This document shows positions 9,002 through 18,217 of a stretch of 59,458 nucleotides of DNA, piece by piece (the stretch's first letter is position 1; each line of letters starts with the position of its first letter). The position numbers and the translations under genes were made by a program. The notes under the pieces were generated by a model that saw only the letters and a program-made list of their open reading frames with translations, had not been told where the DNA came from and did no database searches. Source of the DNA: Ornithinimicrobium sp. GTDB taxonomy: Bacteria; Actinomycetota; Actinomycetes; Actinomycetales; Dermatophilaceae. The stretch covers positions 1-59,458 of the forward strand of contig NZ_JAUNVI010000011.1 of NCBI RefSeq assembly GCF_030537745.1, read 5' to 3'.

Positions 9002-10404
9002 GCACTGGCGAGTCTCTGCGCGGCGTCGGCGTCCTCGACATCTCGCCCGAAGAGCTGCGGCAGGCCGCTCGCCAGCTGCGGGGCGTCGGGGCGCAGGTCG
9101 AGGCATTGTCAGATTCCCTCGTGCTGGTCGCGGTGCGTGGACCAGATGGCTGGGCCGGCCTGGCGGCGCTGGAGCAGACCGCCCGCACGCAGGCCACCGC
9201 CCGGCTGGTGGGGCTGGCGGTCGGGCCGGGATCAGAAGCGGCCACGGTCCTGGAGCGGGTGGCCGCCAGCGCCGATGAGTGCGCCACTGCGGTGCTCAGC
9301 TGGACGCGACACCTGGAGGAGGCGCTGATCGAGCTGCACCGGCTGCGCACCCTCGGCGTGCCGCCGGACATCGTGGACCAGGAGGTCTGGCGCCGTCGGG
9401 TGGCCGAGCTGGAGGAGACGGTCGCGCGGTGCCATGGCCTCGTGGACAGGGCCGAGCTCGAGTTCGAGGAGGTGCAACGTGCCTCGGCCCGGACGATCAC
9501 GCAGGCGTGGGCGCGGGTAGAGCATTCCCTAGCGACCGCCACCGTCCTGGCTCAGACCGGGCTGAAGGCCAAGTCGGCGCACGCCAGGCTCGTGACGATC
9601 GGGATCGCTGCGCCCGGCCTGTGGGCTCTGGCCGCGGCACGTCGCTCGGGGGACGCTGCCGCGCGAGCGCAGGCCGTGCTCATCGCCAGGGCCAGGCTCA
9701 AGCTGATTCGCGCTTCTGGGGTGGTGGCCGCCGTGACCAGTGCCGGGAAGAAGCTGCCGCCCTGGCTGCGCCCACCGGGCGTGGTCAGCGGACCCATCTT
9801 GGCGACCGGCCAGTGGTGGGGCGCCTGGAGTGATCTTCAGGACGGTGGTGGCTACACCGGCTGGCGGGGCGAGACGACGAAGTTCTTTGCCGGACTCGCG
9901 GTGGTGGGCATTCCCGCCAGCTTCGTGGTCCTGGCACCGCCCGTGGCCCTGACCGGGATCACTATGACCGCCAGTTATTCGGTGTGGATGAGCGGCAACT
10001 GGATCTATGACAACCGTGGGCGGATCGCGGACGCCCGCGATCAGATCCGCGAAGCGGACGAGGCGCTCGCCACGTGGACCGAGGTCCAGTTGCACAAGGG
10101 TTATCAGTCGGCCAGCGTCCTGTCAGGCCTGGCGATGCAGCGCCTGCAGGTGCGCGCGGAGGATCTGGTGACGTTGGGAGGTCGCAGCGATGAGCTGACC
10201 CGGGGGTTGCGTGAGCGTCTCCGGCAGCTCGGGAAGCCGCTGCGTCTTTCCGACGTGCGGGTGCCACGACTGCCGTTGGACCTGGGCAGCCCCTGGTGGA
10301 GCAGCGGCGGGCCCGGGCCGAGCAGCAGCCGGCAGTGGGGGAGCGGTCGGGGACCCATCGACATCGGCATCAGCGGTGTCCCAGGACTGGGGGCGCACGC
10401 GTGA
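8998..10404 (+). CDS. WXG-motif protein with long helical N terminus and central membrane segment (putative type VII effector)
   Basis: I do not recognise a named family. The 468-residue product starts at GTG 8998, overlapping the previous stop (GTGA); GTG 8989 is an alternative. An N-terminal helical hairpin carries W52-A-G54, a WXG turn, and the region to about 190 is largely amphipathic helix. Residues 297-327 are strongly hydrophobic (FFAGLAVVGIPASFVVLAPP), suggesting a membrane-spanning or membrane-inserting helix pair. Residues 340-415 are charged helix and the last 40 residues are Gly/Ser/Pro rich. The architecture fits a secreted type VII effector or PPE/LXG-like protein. Base composition matches its neighbours, so no sign of recent transfer is visible. 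Confidence 0.5.
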   Translation: MSTGESLRGVGVLDISPEELRQAARQLRGVGAQVEALSDSLVLVAVRGPDGWAGLAALEQTARTQATARLVGLAVGPGSEAATVLERVAASADECATAVLSWTRHLEEALIELHRLRTLGVPPDIVDQEVWRRRVAELEETVARCHGLVDRAELEFEEVQRASARTITQAWARVEHSLATATVLAQTGLKAKSAHARLVTIGIAAPGLWALAAARRSGDAAARAQAVLIARARLKLIRASGVVAAVTSAGKKLPPWLRPPGVVSGPILATGQWWGAWSDLQDGGGYTGWRGETTKFFAGLAVVGIPASFVVLAPPVALTGITMTASYSVWMSGNWIYDNRGRIADARDQIREADEALATWTEVQLHKGYQSASVLSGLAMQRLQVRAEDLVTLGGRSDELTRGLRERLRQLGKPLRLSDVRVPRLPLDLGSPWWSSGGPGPSSSRQWGSGRGPIDIGISGVPGLGAHA

Positions 10405-11222
10405 TCGAGCCACTGTTCACTCTGACCACGGCCGAGCTCGACGTGCTCACGACAGCCCACCACCGACTGCTGCTGGGTCCCGAGGCGCCCGCGGGCATGC
10501 TCGAGGGGTGCGGTGAGGACCACGAACAGGCGTCCGCGTCCCTTTTTGGCCGAGGTCTGCTTGACGCCGACGCCGCTCTGGTCGAAGACGACCCTGCGAG
10601 CGTCCTGGTGACAGGCATCCTGGACCTGCGGCTCGCCGCTGACCGGACCCTCGTGCTGCGACGCTTCCTCGGCGTGCCTATCGCGGACCGCACAAAGGCG
10701 CACGAACGCAGCAGCGCGCGGATCGTGCACCTTGTGCCAGAGGCCGCGTCCTGCCTCGAGGACGTGCACGAAGCCGGCCTGCACACCTTTTCGATCGTGG
10801 ACGCGCTCGAGGACGTGGTGCGGGTGGTGACCGATTTTCTGGTGCCCGCCGAGGCTGCGCCAGTCCGCGGCTGCGTCTCTGATGGCGTGCGGTGGCCACC
10901 GGGCGGGAGGGTCGAGGACTTGATGACCCAGCTCCAGCACCCCACGGTGCTCGCAGAAGTTTGTGACGTCACCCTCGTAGAGGGGCAGCCGCGACCTGGA
11001 CAGGAACATCTGGTGGCACTGGGGCCGCGGGGTTGCTTCGTGGCCACCAGGCCCGGGCACCCGCCCGGGGTGTCCGGCCCAGGCCGCGAGGAAGGGGTGT
11101 CCGAGGCAGTCAGGCACCAGCGGCCGTCAACTGCCGGCCTGCATTTTCGGCCGGTAGGGCCGACCTGGGTCGCGCAGTGGGCCACCACGATCCTGCGATC
11201 AAGGGGCACAATGACCGGGTGA
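10401..11222 (+). CDS. EspG-like type VII chaperone (putative)
   Basis: The 273-residue protein starts at GTG 10401, overlapping the previous stop (GTGA). It is soluble, with alternating strands and helices: an N-terminal [14 protein letters not shown] segment, a [17 protein letters not shown] element, and [19 protein letters not shown]. This layout is like EspG proteins, cytosolic chaperones that bind ESX substrates, but similarity is by general pattern only. The C-terminal 60 residues are Pro/Gly rich and may be poorly ordered. Its stop overlaps the dxr start by 4 nt, so translation may be coupled to dxr. Confidence 0.4.
   Translation: MIEPLFTLTTAELDVLTTAHHRLLLGPEAPAGMLEGCGEDHEQASASLFGRGLLDADAALVEDDPASVLVTGILDLRLAADRTLVLRRFLGVPIADRTKAHERSSARIVHLVPEAASCLEDVHEAGLHTFSIVDALEDVVRVVTDFLVPAEAAPVRGCVSDGVRWPPGGRVEDLMTQLQHPTVLAEVCDVTLVEGQPRPGQEHLVALGPRGCFVATRPGHPPGVSGPGREEGVSEAVRHQRPSTAGLHFRPVGPTWVAQWATTILRSRGTMTG
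11207..11212 (+). promoter_or_regulatory. Candidate -10 box of dxr (leaderless arrangement)
   Basis: CACAAT lies 6 nt before the GTG start of dxr, inside the end of the preceding gene. The same hexamer stands 7 nt before the preferred ispG start. The spacing fits a transcript beginning at or next to the start codon. No convincing -35 is visible. Confidence 0.35.
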
Positions 11223-12457
11223 CGCAGCGCACCGTGACCCTGCTCGGCTCCACCGGCTCGATTGGCACCCAGGCCGTCGACGTCGTCGACGCCTTCCCCG
11301 ACCGCTTCCGGGTCGTGGCCATCGCGGCTGGCGGGTCCGACCTGGGTCAGCTGGCCCGGCAGGCGGTCCACCTACAGGTCGAGCAGGTCGCCGTCGCCAA
11401 CGGCGACGACACCACTCTTGCCCAGTTCGCCGACGCTCTCGAGCACGCGGCCCGCGCTGGGGGCCGCACGGCATACCGCCCCCAGATCCTCTCCGGCCCG
11501 GACGCAGCCACCACGGTGGCCGGCAACGGAGCCGATGTCGTGCTCAACGCGATCACCGGAAGCATCGGGCTGCGGCCCACGCTCGCGGCCCTCGCCGCAG
11601 GGAGCACGCTGGCGCTGGCCAACAAGGAGTCACTGATCGTCGGTGGGCCGGTCGTCAAGGCAGCGGCCGCGCCTGGCCAGATCGTGCCCGTCGACTCCGA
11701 GCACAGCGCAATCGCACAGTGCCTGCGCGGCGGGTCGCGCCAGGAGGTCCGCAAACTGGTCCTGACCGCCAGTGGAGGACCGTTCCGCGGGATGACCCGC
11801 AGCCAGCTGCGCGAGGTCACCCCCCAGCAGGCGTTGCAGCACCCGACCTGGGACATGGGCGTGGTCGTGACCACCAACTCGGCCACGCTGGTCAATAAGG
11901 GCCTGGAGGTCATCGAGGCCCACCTGCTCTTCGACGTGCCTTTTGATGACATCGAGGTGGCGGTCCACCCGCAGTCCGTGGTCCACTCGATGGTGGAGTT
12001 CATGGACGGCTCGACCCTCCTGCAGGCTTCGCCCCCCACCATGACCATCCCGATCGCCCTGGGAATGTCGTGGCCCGACCGGTTGACCCAGGTCGCCCAA
12101 GCCTGCGACTGGACCCGGGCTGCCACCTGGGAGTTCCTCCCCCTCGATGAGGAGGCCTTCCCGGCCGTCCGGCTGGCCGTTCAGGTCGGGCGAGAGGGAG
12201 GGACCTTTCCGGCCGTCTACAACGCTGCCAACGAGGTAGCCGTAGCGGCGTTCCATGCCGGTCAGCTCCGGTTCACCGATATCGTGGACCTCATCGGGGA
12301 GGTCGTGGACGAGCACTCGACGGCAGCCGGGAACGGATCGGCCGCCTCGGGGGTTGATCTGACCGTGGACCAGGTGCTCGCAGCAGACACCTGGGCCCGC
12401 ACCACAGCAGCCGACCGGATCGGGGCCATCAGCATGAGCAAGGAGTCGACCCCATGA
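11219..12457 (+). CDS. dxr: 1-deoxy-D-xylulose 5-phosphate reductoisomerase
   Basis: Dxr converts DXP to 2-C-methyl-D-erythritol 4-phosphate using NADPH and a divalent metal, the committed step of the MEP isoprenoid pathway. The 412-residue protein has the NADPH-binding [10 protein letters not shown] loop at residues 10-19, the [10 protein letters not shown] segment, the metal/substrate motif [13 protein letters not shown], and the ASGGPFR loop. GTG 11219 overlaps the previous stop and places the GSTGSIG strand at the usual distance from the N terminus. It overlaps the next gene by ATGA. The pathway partner ispG is one gene downstream. Confidence 0.97.
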   Translation: MTQRTVTLLGSTGSIGTQAVDVVDAFPDRFRVVAIAAGGSDLGQLARQAVHLQVEQVAVANGDDTTLAQFADALEHAARAGGRTAYRPQILSGPDAATTVAGNGADVVLNAITGSIGLRPTLAALAAGSTLALANKESLIVGGPVVKAAAAPGQIVPVDSEHSAIAQCLRGGSRQEVRKLVLTASGGPFRGMTRSQLREVTPQQALQHPTWDMGVVVTTNSATLVNKGLEVIEAHLLFDVPFDDIEVAVHPQSVVHSMVEFMDGSTLLQASPPTMTIPIALGMSWPDRLTQVAQACDWTRAATWEFLPLDEEAFPAVRLAVQVGREGGTFPAVYNAANEVAVAAFHAGQLRFTDIVDLIGEVVDEHSTAAGNGSAASGVDLTVDQVLAADTWARTTAADRIGAISMSKESTP

Positions 12458-13776
12458 TGTATCTCTTGGGCGTCCTCATCGCCGCGGCGGGGGTGGCCCT
12501 CTCCATCGCGCTCCACGAGGTCGGCCACCTCGTGCCGGCCAAGATCTTTGGCGTCAAGTGCACGCAGTACATGGTCGGTTTCGGCAAGACCATCTGGTCC
12601 CGGACCCGGGGCGAGACGGAGTACGGCCTGAAGTTGATCCCGCTCGGCGGTTACGTGCGGATGATCGGCATGTTTCCCCCCCGCGCCCAGGACCACGGCA
12701 AGCTGCGTCGCTCCAGCTCCAACCCGCTGCACCTGATGATCGAGCAGGCGCGGCAGGACTCCCTCGATGAGATCCAGCCTGGGGACGAAGACCGCGCCTT
12801 CTACCAACGCCCCGTGTGGCAGCGGCTGATCATCATGGGCGGTGGCCCGCTGATGAATCTTGCCATCGCGACCGTCCTGATCGGCATGATCCTGACCGTC
12901 CACGGCATCGGCGTGATCAAGCCGACGGTGGCCGCGGTGGCCCAGTGCGCCAACGTCGATGTCACCGACGAGGACTGTGCCGGGCAGGCCCCCTCACCAG
13001 CGCGGGCTGCTGGGCTGCAGGTCGGTGACACCTTCGTCTCCGTCGACGGGACCCCGGTCTCCACCTGGCCAGAGACGACCTACGCCATCCAGAATGCCGG
13101 CGACCAGGCGATCTTCGTCGTCGAGCGCGGTGGCCAGCGCCGGACCGTCACCGCCGAACTGGTGATGCGCGACCGTCCGCTGATGACCCCCGATGGCACC
13201 GTGCAGGTCGACGCCGAGGGTCAGCCCGTCCTGGGTCAGGTCGGCTTCCTGGGCGCGACCCCGACGCTGGCGATGGAGAAGCAACCGGTCACTGCGGTGC
13301 CCGGCTATGTCGGCGAGATGTTTACCGGCACCGCCACCGTGGTCCTGACGCTGCCGCAACGACTGGTCGACATCAGTCAGGCTGCGTTCGGGACCGAGGA
13401 GCGCGACCCCAACGGACCCATGTCGGTCGTCGGCGTCGGCCGGGTCGCCGGTGAGGTGGCCGACGGCGGCTTCTCCGACAGCCCGGTGCCGCTGGGAGAC
13501 CGGATGTGGTTCCTCGTCTCGCTGATCGCCTCGCTCAACATGGCGTTATTCGTCTTCAACCTCATCCCGTTGCTGCCGCTGGACGGAGGGCACATCGCCG
13601 GCGGGCTGTGGGAGGCGCTGAAGAAGGGCTGGGCAAAGGTCCGAGGGTTGCCGATGCCAGGGCCGGTCGACACCGCCAAAGCACTGCCTGTCGCGTATGC
13701 CGTGGCCATCGGCCTGCTGGGGATGACGGCGCTGCTGGTGTATGCCGACATCGTCCGACCGATCAGTCTGGGCTGA
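12454..13776 (+). CDS. rip1: RseP/Rip1-type site-2 intramembrane metalloprotease
   Basis: This 440-residue membrane protease cleaves within transmembrane helices of substrates such as anti-sigma factors. The zinc site HEVGH is at residues 21-25 in the first helix, and the second ligand motif ([12 protein letters not shown]) is in a C-terminal helix. A PDZ domain lies between (around [15 protein letters not shown]). There are about four membrane segments. ATG 12454 overlaps the dxr stop (ATGA); ATG 12457 is possible. The order dxr-rip1-ispG matches Mycobacterium tuberculosis Rv2870c-Rv2869c-Rv2868c, so the Rip1 orthology is likely. Confidence 0.93.
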   Translation: MMYLLGVLIAAAGVALSIALHEVGHLVPAKIFGVKCTQYMVGFGKTIWSRTRGETEYGLKLIPLGGYVRMIGMFPPRAQDHGKLRRSSSNPLHLMIEQARQDSLDEIQPGDEDRAFYQRPVWQRLIIMGGGPLMNLAIATVLIGMILTVHGIGVIKPTVAAVAQCANVDVTDEDCAGQAPSPARAAGLQVGDTFVSVDGTPVSTWPETTYAIQNAGDQAIFVVERGGQRRTVTAELVMRDRPLMTPDGTVQVDAEGQPVLGQVGFLGATPTLAMEKQPVTAVPGYVGEMFTGTATVVLTLPQRLVDISQAAFGTEERDPNGPMSVVGVGRVAGEVADGGFSDSPVPLGDRMWFLVSLIASLNMALFVFNLIPLLPLDGGHIAGGLWEALKKGWAKVRGLPMPGPVDTAKALPVAYAVAIGLLGMTALLVYADIVRPISLG

Positions 13777-13793
13777 CATCCAGACAGGCCTGC

Positions 13794-13799
13794 CACAAT
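13794..13799 (+). promoter_or_regulatory. Candidate -10 box of ispG (leaderless arrangement)
   Basis: CACAAT is 7 nt upstream of ATG 13807 and overlaps an upstream in-frame ATG at 13798. CTGACA at 13773-13778, 15 nt upstream, could be a -35. The spacing favours transcription starting at about ATG 13807, which helps decide the start of ispG. Confidence 0.4.
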
Positions 13800-13806
13800 G
13801 GGCCAC

Positions 13807-14979
13807 ATGACAGCTGGTATCCCCATCTCCCTCGGCATGCCTGCCGCGCCCGCCCCCGTCCTCGCTCCGCGGCGCAAGACCCGCAAGATCCGGGTCGGCA
13901 AGGTCGAGGTCGGTGGTGACGCCCCCATCTCGGTGCAGTCGATGACCACCACGCAGACGACCGACATCAACGCGACGTTGCAGCAGATCGCCGAGCTCAC
14001 CGCCACCGGATGCGACATCGTTCGTGTGGCCTGCCCGACCCAGGACGATGCCGAGGCGCTGACTGCGATCGCTAAGAAGTCGCAGATCCCTGTCATCGCA
14101 GACATCCACTTCCAGCCCAAGTACGTCTTCGCGGCGATCGACGCGGGCTGTGCGGCCGTCCGGGTTAACCCGGGCAATATTCGCAAGTTCGACGACCAGG
14201 TCAAAGAGATCGCCCAAGCGGCAAAAGATGCCGGCGTGTCGATCCGGATCGGCGTCAACGCCGGATCGCTCGACCCACGCCTGCTCCGTAAATACGGCAA
14301 GGCCACCCCGGAGGCGCTCGTCGAGTCCGCGGTCTGGGAGGCCGGCCTGTTCGAGGAGCACGACTTCCACGACTTCAAGATCTCGGTCAAGCACAACGAC
14401 CCTGTCGTGATGGTGCGGGCCTACGAGTTGCTGTCCGAGCGCGGCGACTGGCCGTTGCACCTGGGCGTCACCGAGGCCGGTCCGGCCTTCCAGGGCACGA
14501 TCAAGTCGGCCGTCGCGTTCGGTGCGCTGCTGTCCAAGGGCATCGGTGACACTATCCGCGTCTCCCTCTCCGCCCCGCCGGTCGAGGAGGTCAAGGTCGG
14601 CAACCAGATCTTGCAGAGCCTTAACCTGCGCCCGCGCAAGCTCGAGATCGTCTCGTGCCCGTCCTGCGGTCGCGCCCAGGTCGACGTCTACAAGTTGGCT
14701 GACGAGGTCACCGCCGGCCTGGAGGGTCTCACCGTCCCGCTGCGGGTCGCCGTCATGGGATGCGTCGTCAACGGGCCCGGTGAGGCTCGGGAGGCAGACC
14801 TGGGAGTCGCCTCCGGCAACGGCAAGGGCCAGATCTTCGTCAAGGGCAAGATCATCAAGACCGTCCCGGAGTCGCAGATCGTCGAGACGCTGATCGAGGA
14901 GGCGATGCGGATCGCCGAGGAGATGGAAGCCAACGGTGAGGGCGTCGAAAGCGGCGCCGCCACCGTGTCTGTCGGGTGA
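13807..14979 (+). CDS. ispG: 4-hydroxy-3-methylbut-2-en-1-yl diphosphate synthase (flavodoxin)
   Basis: IspG (GcpE) is a 4Fe-4S enzyme that reductively converts MEcPP to HMBPP in the MEP pathway. The 390-residue product has the TIM-barrel start motif [15 protein letters not shown] and the iron-sulfur cysteines C284 and C287 (SCPSCGR) and C319 (GCVVNGPGE). ATG 13807 was chosen because a CACAAT box lies 7 nt upstream and no ribosome-binding sequence is visible; ATG 13798 would add MGH. It lies 30 nt after rip1. Confidence 0.96.
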   Translation: MTAGIPISLGMPAAPAPVLAPRRKTRKIRVGKVEVGGDAPISVQSMTTTQTTDINATLQQIAELTATGCDIVRVACPTQDDAEALTAIAKKSQIPVIADIHFQPKYVFAAIDAGCAAVRVNPGNIRKFDDQVKEIAQAAKDAGVSIRIGVNAGSLDPRLLRKYGKATPEALVESAVWEAGLFEEHDFHDFKISVKHNDPVVMVRAYELLSERGDWPLHLGVTEAGPAFQGTIKSAVAFGALLSKGIGDTIRVSLSAPPVEEVKVGNQILQSLNLRPRKLEIVSCPSCGRAQVDVYKLADEVTAGLEGLTVPLRVAVMGCVVNGPGEAREADLGVASGNGKGQIFVKGKIIKTVPESQIVETLIEEAMRIAEEMEANGEGVESGAATVSVG

Positions 14980-15035
14980 GCCCGCCGCACCCCTGGTGAA
15001 TGGCCCCCTTCCAGCACCCAGGCGCCTGCACCAGA

Positions 15036-15041
15036 TACCTT
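15036..15041 (+). promoter_or_regulatory. Candidate -10 box of the cupin-GNAT gene
   Basis: TACCTT fits TANNNT and ends 6 nt before ATG 15048. No ribosome-binding site is present between it and the start, again suggesting a leaderless transcript. Confidence 0.35.
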
Positions 15042-15047
15042 TTGCCC

Positions 15048-15893
15048 ATGACGCCCGATGCCCCCGACAGCGCGGAGGCCCGGCGTTCCACCTGGGACGA
15101 CGGGGTGAGCGCCACGCACCTGCTCGCACGCCCCGACTTGTCGGTGGATCATCTCCTCCTCCCTCCGGGTTCGGGCCTGAAGACCCATAGTCACCACCGG
15201 TCGCGGCAGTACTTCCACGTGCTGCAGGGTGAAGCGACCTTCATGCTTGGTCCACGGACACTGACCGTCGCGGCCGGCGCCGGCCTGGAGGTGCCGCCCC
15301 GGCTGCGTCACCTGGTGCGCAACGACAGCACCGAGGACGTGCAGGTCATGCTCTCGAGCGCGCCCCGCCCCTCGGGACCGCCCCGCTCCGTGAAGCAGCG
15401 CCCGCTCCAACGTGAAGGGATCGTGCTCGGCTCCTACTTCCGACGCACGCGCCCCGGCGACCTGACCACCATCGTGTCCATCGAGGAGGACGTCGACACC
15501 CGGCAGTGGATCGGCCAGGGCGGGTTAGCGTGGCACACGCAGATTCTTTCCGACCGGGACATGGAGCACTGGGTGCTCGTTGATCGGTTGGACCGCATCG
15601 TCGCCTTCGGGATCCTGGCGGGTGTCAGCAGCGCCGGCCACGTCGAGCTTCGCCGGATGGTCGTGGCCCCCGAAGGTCGCGGACAGGGTCTAGGGCGGGT
15701 GCTCCTGCGTCACCTGCTCGAGCACGCTCGAGCCCGTCCCAGCGTGTCCCGGGTGTGGCTGGACGTCGGCGTCGACAACCTGCGTGCGCGCAACCTCTAC
15801 CGTGGCTTCGGCTTTACGGAGAAGCCGGCACCACCGTGGGCCAGCCTGCTGGAGAACGGCTACTACCTGGAATGGAACGCGGAGGAGCACTGA
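15048..15893 (+). CDS. Cupin - GNAT acetyltransferase fusion protein
   Basis: A two-domain 281-residue cytoplasmic protein. Residues about 30-105 form a cupin barrel: the first metal motif reads HSHHRSRQYFHVLQG (H47, H49), with Gln where the motif normally has Glu, and the second motif has H88 in RLRHLVRN. Residues about 125-275 are a GNAT N-acetyltransferase with the acetyl-CoA loop VAPEGRGQGLG near 206-216 and NLRARNLYRGFGF late in the domain. Cupin domains fused to GNAT suggest small-molecule sensing or binding coupled to acetylation; the substrate is unknown. ATG 15048 was preferred over ATG 15000 because of the -10-like box. The next gene begins 5 nt downstream, so the two are probably an operon. 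Confidence 0.7.
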   Translation: MTPDAPDSAEARRSTWDDGVSATHLLARPDLSVDHLLLPPGSGLKTHSHHRSRQYFHVLQGEATFMLGPRTLTVAAGAGLEVPPRLRHLVRNDSTEDVQVMLSSAPRPSGPPRSVKQRPLQREGIVLGSYFRRTRPGDLTTIVSIEEDVDTRQWIGQGGLAWHTQILSDRDMEHWVLVDRLDRIVAFGILAGVSSAGHVELRRMVVAPEGRGQGLGRVLLRHLLEHARARPSVSRVWLDVGVDNLRARNLYRGFGFTEKPAPPWASLLENGYYLEWNAEEH

Positions 15894-15898
15894 TCGGT

Positions 15899-16609
15899 AT
15901 GTCGATGCCTGGCTTCCTGCCTGTCCGTCAGCTCGTCCTGGTCGACCTGTTGGGGATGATGGCCGCGACCCATCCGGGGGAGCGGGCCGTGATCGCCGTC
16001 GACGGCCCGGAGGGCGTGGGCAAGAGCCGGCTCGTCGGTGAGCTGGTCGCCTTGGCGCCACTGGTGGCCGGTCGTCAGGTCCTCTCGGTCGGCATCGACG
16101 GTTTCCACCGTCCACGCGCGCAGCGTCCTGCTGCGCAGGGATCACCGGAGAGCTATTACCGAGACTCTTACGACTACGACGCCTTCGAAGACCTGGTGCT
16201 GCGACCGTTCCGGGCCGGACGGGCGATTGTCCCAGCGGCCTGGGACGGCCGCACTGACCGTCCGGTCCATCCGGACCCGCTCCTCTGCGAGGAGGACGCG
16301 CTGCTTCTGGTGGAGGGCCTCTTCCTCCGGCGGCCCGAGCTGGTTCAGGGCTGGGACGCGACCTGCCTGGTGACTGCCCCGGCGGCCGTCACCGTGCCCC
16401 GTAGCCACGCGCGTTTTCCGGACAAACGGGTCCCCGGCGACGAGGATCCGACTCACCCGGCCAACCGACGCCACCGCGAGGGACAGCGTCTCTATCGGCA
16501 GCAGGCGAGGCTGCATCAACCCACCTGGATCGTTGACAACACCGATCTGCAGCGACCCCAGCTCATCGAGCCCGATCCGGAGGAGCCGCAGTGGTTCGAG
16601 CAGGGTTGA
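15899..16609 (+). CDS. Uridine kinase-like P-loop protein
   Basis: A 236-residue cytoplasmic protein of the phosphoribulokinase/uridine kinase-like P-loop group. The Walker A motif is GPEGVGKS at 36-43, followed by IDGFHRPR, the [13 protein letters not shown] segment and LLLVEGLFL, the Walker B-like strand. These features are usual in actinobacterial proteins annotated as uridine kinase; the actual substrate is not shown by the sequence. ATG 15899 has GGAGGAG upstream. Its 3' end overlaps the 3' end of glpK on the other strand by 47 nt. Confidence 0.7.
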   Translation: MSMPGFLPVRQLVLVDLLGMMAATHPGERAVIAVDGPEGVGKSRLVGELVALAPLVAGRQVLSVGIDGFHRPRAQRPAAQGSPESYYRDSYDYDAFEDLVLRPFRAGRAIVPAAWDGRTDRPVHPDPLLCEEDALLLVEGLFLRRPELVQGWDATCLVTAPAAVTVPRSHARFPDKRVPGDEDPTHPANRRHREGQRLYRQQARLHQPTWIVDNTDLQRPQLIEPDPEEPQWFEQG

Positions 16610-18188
16610 GGAGAAGGTTCGGGCCTGCGGCTCGCGCCGCCTGATCCGCGGCCTCGTCGGCTACCTCCTTCTCCTGTGCCTCGGTGTCCTCGTCGACCCA
16701 GTCAAAGGTGCGGGTCACCGCCTTTTTCCAGTTGCGGAACAGGCGCTCGCGCTCGGCGTCGTCCAGCTGCGGGCTCCAGCGCTGGCCCTCCTCCCAGTTG
16801 TCGATGACGTCCTGCTCCCCATCCCAGAAGCCGACCGCGATCCCGGCTGCGTAGGCCGCTCCGAGAGCGGTCGTCTCCGCGACCTTTGGCCGCACGACGT
16901 CGACGCCCAGGATGTCCGCCTGGAACTGCATGAGGGTCTCGTTGGCGACCATGCCGCCGTCGACGCGCAGCTGCGCCACTTCGACTCCGGAGTCGGTGTT
17001 CATGGCGTCGAGGACCTCGCGGGTCTGGAACGCGGTGGCCTCCAGCGCCGCCCGCGCGATGTGGAACTTGTTGACGTAGCGGGTCAGACCCACGATGGCG
17101 CCGCGAGCGTCGTCCTTCCAGTAGGGGGCGAAGAGCCCGGAGAACGCGGGCACGATGTAGCAACCGCCGTTGTCGTCGACCTGCTGGGCCAGCTCCTCGA
17201 TCTGCTCGGTGTGTGTGATCAGGCCGATGTTGTCGCGCAGCCACTGCACGAGTGAGCCGGTCACCGCGATCGAGCCTTCCAGGGCGTAGACGGCGGCCTG
17301 GTCACCGAGCTGGTAACAGACCGTGGTCAGCAGGCCGTTCTCGCTGGGCACGATCTCGGTCCCGGTGTTGAGCAGCATGAAGTTGCCGGTGCCGTAGGTG
17401 TTCTTGGACATCCCTTTCTCGAAGCAGGCCTGTCCGAAGGTGGCCGCCTGCTGGTCACCGAGGATGCCGGCGATCGGCACCTGCAGCTTGTTGCTCTCGC
17501 CATACACCTCCGAAGAGGACTTGATCTGCGGGAGCATGGACAGCGGGATCCCCATGTCGGCGGCGATCGACTCGTCCCAGCTCAGCGTCTGCAGATCCAT
17601 GAGCATGGTGCGGGACGCATTGGTGACGTCGGTGACATGCACCCCGCCGTCCGTGCCGCCCGTCAGGTTCCAGACCAGCCAGGAGTCGGTGTTGCCGAAG
17701 AGCAGGTCTCCGGACTCGGCCTTCTCGCGAGCACCGTCGACGTTGTCCAGGAGCCACTTGATCTTGGGGCCGGAGAAGTAGGTCGCCAAGGGCAGGCCAC
17801 AGATGTGCTTGTACTTGTCCGCACCCTCCGCACCCTCCTCGCCACCGAGCTCGGCGACGATCCTGGAGGTGCGTGTGTCCTGCCAGACGATGGCGTTGTA
17901 GACGGCCTTGCCGGTCGTCTTGTCCCACACCACCGTGGTCTCACGTTGGTTCGTGATGCCGATGGCCGCCAGATCGACGCCGGTCAGGTTGGCCTTGCCC
18001 AGAGCCAAGCCGATCACCTCACGGGTGTTGTCCCAGATCTCGGCTGGGTCGTGCTCGACCCAGCCGGCCCTGGGCAGGATCTGCTCGTGCTCCTGTTGCC
18101 CGAGGGCATGGATCTGACCGCTCTTGGTGAACACGATGGCACGCGTGCTGGTGGTCCCTTGGTCAATGGCCAGGACATAGTCAGCCAT
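16563..18188 (-). CDS. glpK: Glycerol kinase
   Basis: GlpK phosphorylates glycerol to sn-glycerol 3-phosphate with ATP. The 541-residue FGGY-family protein starts with [12 protein letters not shown] and has the [20 protein letters not shown] region, [14 protein letters not shown], and the C-terminal [14 protein letters not shown] and ALGAAYAAG motifs. It is about 35 residues longer than usual: the last 40 or so are a charged, Ala-rich tail that runs 47 nt into the convergent uridine-kinase-like gene. ATG 18188 has AGGGGAAG upstream. It is the second gene of a glpD-glpK operon (28-nt gap). Confidence 0.97.
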   Translation of the reverse strand: MADYVLAIDQGTTSTRAIVFTKSGQIHALGQQEHEQILPRAGWVEHDPAEIWDNTREVIGLALGKANLTGVDLAAIGITNQRETTVVWDKTTGKAVYNAIVWQDTRTSRIVAELGGEEGAEGADKYKHICGLPLATYFSGPKIKWLLDNVDGAREKAESGDLLFGNTDSWLVWNLTGGTDGGVHVTDVTNASRTMLMDLQTLSWDESIAADMGIPLSMLPQIKSSSEVYGESNKLQVPIAGILGDQQAATFGQACFEKGMSKNTYGTGNFMLLNTGTEIVPSENGLLTTVCYQLGDQAAVYALEGSIAVTGSLVQWLRDNIGLITHTEQIEELAQQVDDNGGCYIVPAFSGLFAPYWKDDARGAIVGLTRYVNKFHIARAALEATAFQTREVLDAMNTDSGVEVAQLRVDGGMVANETLMQFQADILGVDVVRPKVAETTALGAAYAAGIAVGFWDGEQDVIDNWEEGQRWSPQLDDAERERLFRNWKKAVTRTFDWVDEDTEAQEKEVADEAADQAARAAGPNLLLNPARTTAAPPDRAR

Positions 18189-18217
18189 GAGGTCTTCCCC
18201 TTACTTCGTGGTGGCCG

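Noticed and set aside
11033-11218. Upstream in-frame extension of dxr
   Set aside because: The extension has no similarity to Dxr; GTG 11219 puts the GSTGSIG strand at the normal position.
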